A stretch of 64,000 nt of DNA from Trochalopteron elliotii. Its lineage: Eukaryota; Chordata; Aves; Passeriformes; Leiothrichidae. The DNA is taken from positions 223,237 to 287,236 of the forward strand of contig JANPWX010020096.1 of the NCBI GenBank assembly GCA_024734555.1. Direction: 5' to 3'. The position numbers and the translations under genes were made by a program. Each line of letters starts with the position of its first letter. Position 1 is the stretch's first letter. Below the pieces are notes generated by a model. That model had not been told where the DNA came from, searched no databases, and worked only from the letters and a program-made list of their open reading frames with translations. Shown here in pieces: positions 63,001-64,000 of this stretch.

Positions 63001-64000
63001 TTGGCAAGCAGCTCCAATCTGTGCCACAGAGCCCATTAATGGATGGCTGACAGGGTTAGAGGTGTCTGGGAACTGGGGACCACAGTAAATTAGGGTTTGG
63101 CAGCCAAGGGGTTTGAGACAAAAGACAGGTGTAAACAGACAGTTCGTGTAACCTGCAGTACTTCAAATGCTGGCAATTTCTACAGAAACAGAAAATCAGA
63201 GACAAATGAGACAAAAATCTCCCACTCTTTCCCCTAATTCCCTCCCAGTGAGCACTTCTGCAACAAACACTTGGGCATTGAGTCTTTTTAAAGAAGTCCT
63301 AATTGAGTAATAAGGAAAAGGTATAGTCACTTATTTGGTTGGACCTTAACCAAGCTACACTGTTCCCGACCATTTTGGTTACTATGGAAGAAAGCCAGTT
63401 GTTTGGAACAAACCATTACAATAACAGGAAGAGGAATTTTATTGGGACCTTGTCAGAAACCTCTGAAGAGGAGAGTACAAAGATCGTGAGTGCAAAGAGA
63501 AAGCCAAAATGAAAACCAGTTTTCATTATCCTTTTAATTAGTGCCAACTGTACCTATAAACGTGTTTTGATGACAGAAGCTGCAATATAAAACATCTCAA
63601 CCATGAAGGACAAATTATATGCAGAAGAACAAAACTTCACACATACTCTGTAAAAAAATCTTACATATCTGTTAATTCTAGAAGTCAGGCTACAAACCCC
63701 ACTGCTCCAAGCCCTTTGCTGCACAGTATCATGGACTATTTAAATGGGAGCTTCTGGTTTTTCCCTTTGGTTATACCATGTACAGGGACAGGAGCTGGAA
63801 GAGTTTACAGCTAGTGTGCAGGTAGCACAGTTTTGCAGTACCTGCCCAAGAGCTTCCAATCTGGAGCATGAAACTATTCCCTGAATGTTTCACCACCCTC
63901 TAAAGGGCTCAGCACAGCTGGGAGAGTCATAGTAAGGCACCATTAAAACAGTGCAGATGAAACACCACTCCCAAGAGAATTCCAGTCCCCAAAGTAAAGG
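60036..64000 (-). other. DCAF7: DCAF7 intron 1 (part), nothing else recognised
   Basis: No match to the DCAF7 first exon (MSLHGKRKEIYKYEAPW...) on the minus strand and no other gene. AT-rich unique sequence with short chance frames only. No CR1 fragment was noticed. Confidence 0.6.

Overview
The window is vertebrate nuclear DNA, most likely from a bird. It has interrupted genes with canonical GT/AG splice sites. At least sixteen fragments carry the 3' end signature of CR1 LINEs ('ggtttgggttggaaggga...'), the dominant avian interspersed repeat. Introns are compact, and the gene order is a conserved amniote one. No operon, CRISPR, phage or other prokaryotic structure is present. The species cannot be named from the sequence. 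There is one 350-N assembly gap at 45095-45444.

Three protein-coding genes were reconstructed exon by exon, and every reading phase closes across the junctions. (1) LIMD2, plus strand, has coding exons between 7364 and 10296 and encodes 128 aa with one complete LIM zinc-binding domain. CpG-rich promoter candidates lie upstream at about 1-180 and 4380-4510. (2) MAP3K3 (MEKK3), minus strand, has fifteen constitutive coding exons between 39588 and 16493. They give 622 aa once a first exon carrying only ATG+G is added; that exon was not located and may sit in the N gap. An extra in-frame 90-nt exon at 38854-38943 would add 30 aa between the N-terminal helix and the PB1 domain. (3) DCAF7 (WDR68), minus strand, has exons 2-7 between 60035 and 56130. 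Its first exon lies beyond the right edge. What is present matches residues 47-342 of the 342-residue family.

Layout: 1-7268 LIMD2 5' region; 7269-10835 LIMD2 exons and 3' UTR; 10836-12630 intergenic, with LIMD2 and MAP3K3 converging; about 13650-16492 MAP3K3 3' UTR; 16493-39588 MAP3K3 coding exons and introns; 39589-45094 probable MAP3K3 intron 1; 45095-45600 gap plus CpG-rich promoter-like flank; 45601-50085 CR1-rich spacer; about 50085-56129 candidate long DCAF7 3' UTR; 56130-60035 DCAF7 exons; 60036-64000 DCAF7 intron 1.

The mammalian order is DCAF7-TACO1-MAP3K3-LIMD2. The window shows the same order inverted, except that no TACO1 exon was recognised between DCAF7 and MAP3K3. The genes do not form one pathway. 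MAP3K3 is a stress/ERK5 MAP kinase kinase kinase, DCAF7 is a WD40 scaffold for DYRK/HIPK kinases and CUL4-DDB1, and LIMD2 is a small LIM protein linked to integrin-linked kinase and cell motility. I found no convincing new biological system. The most interesting leads are the MAP3K3 cassette exon, the apparent absence of TACO1 beside a GC-rich gap, and a few precise inverted repeats.
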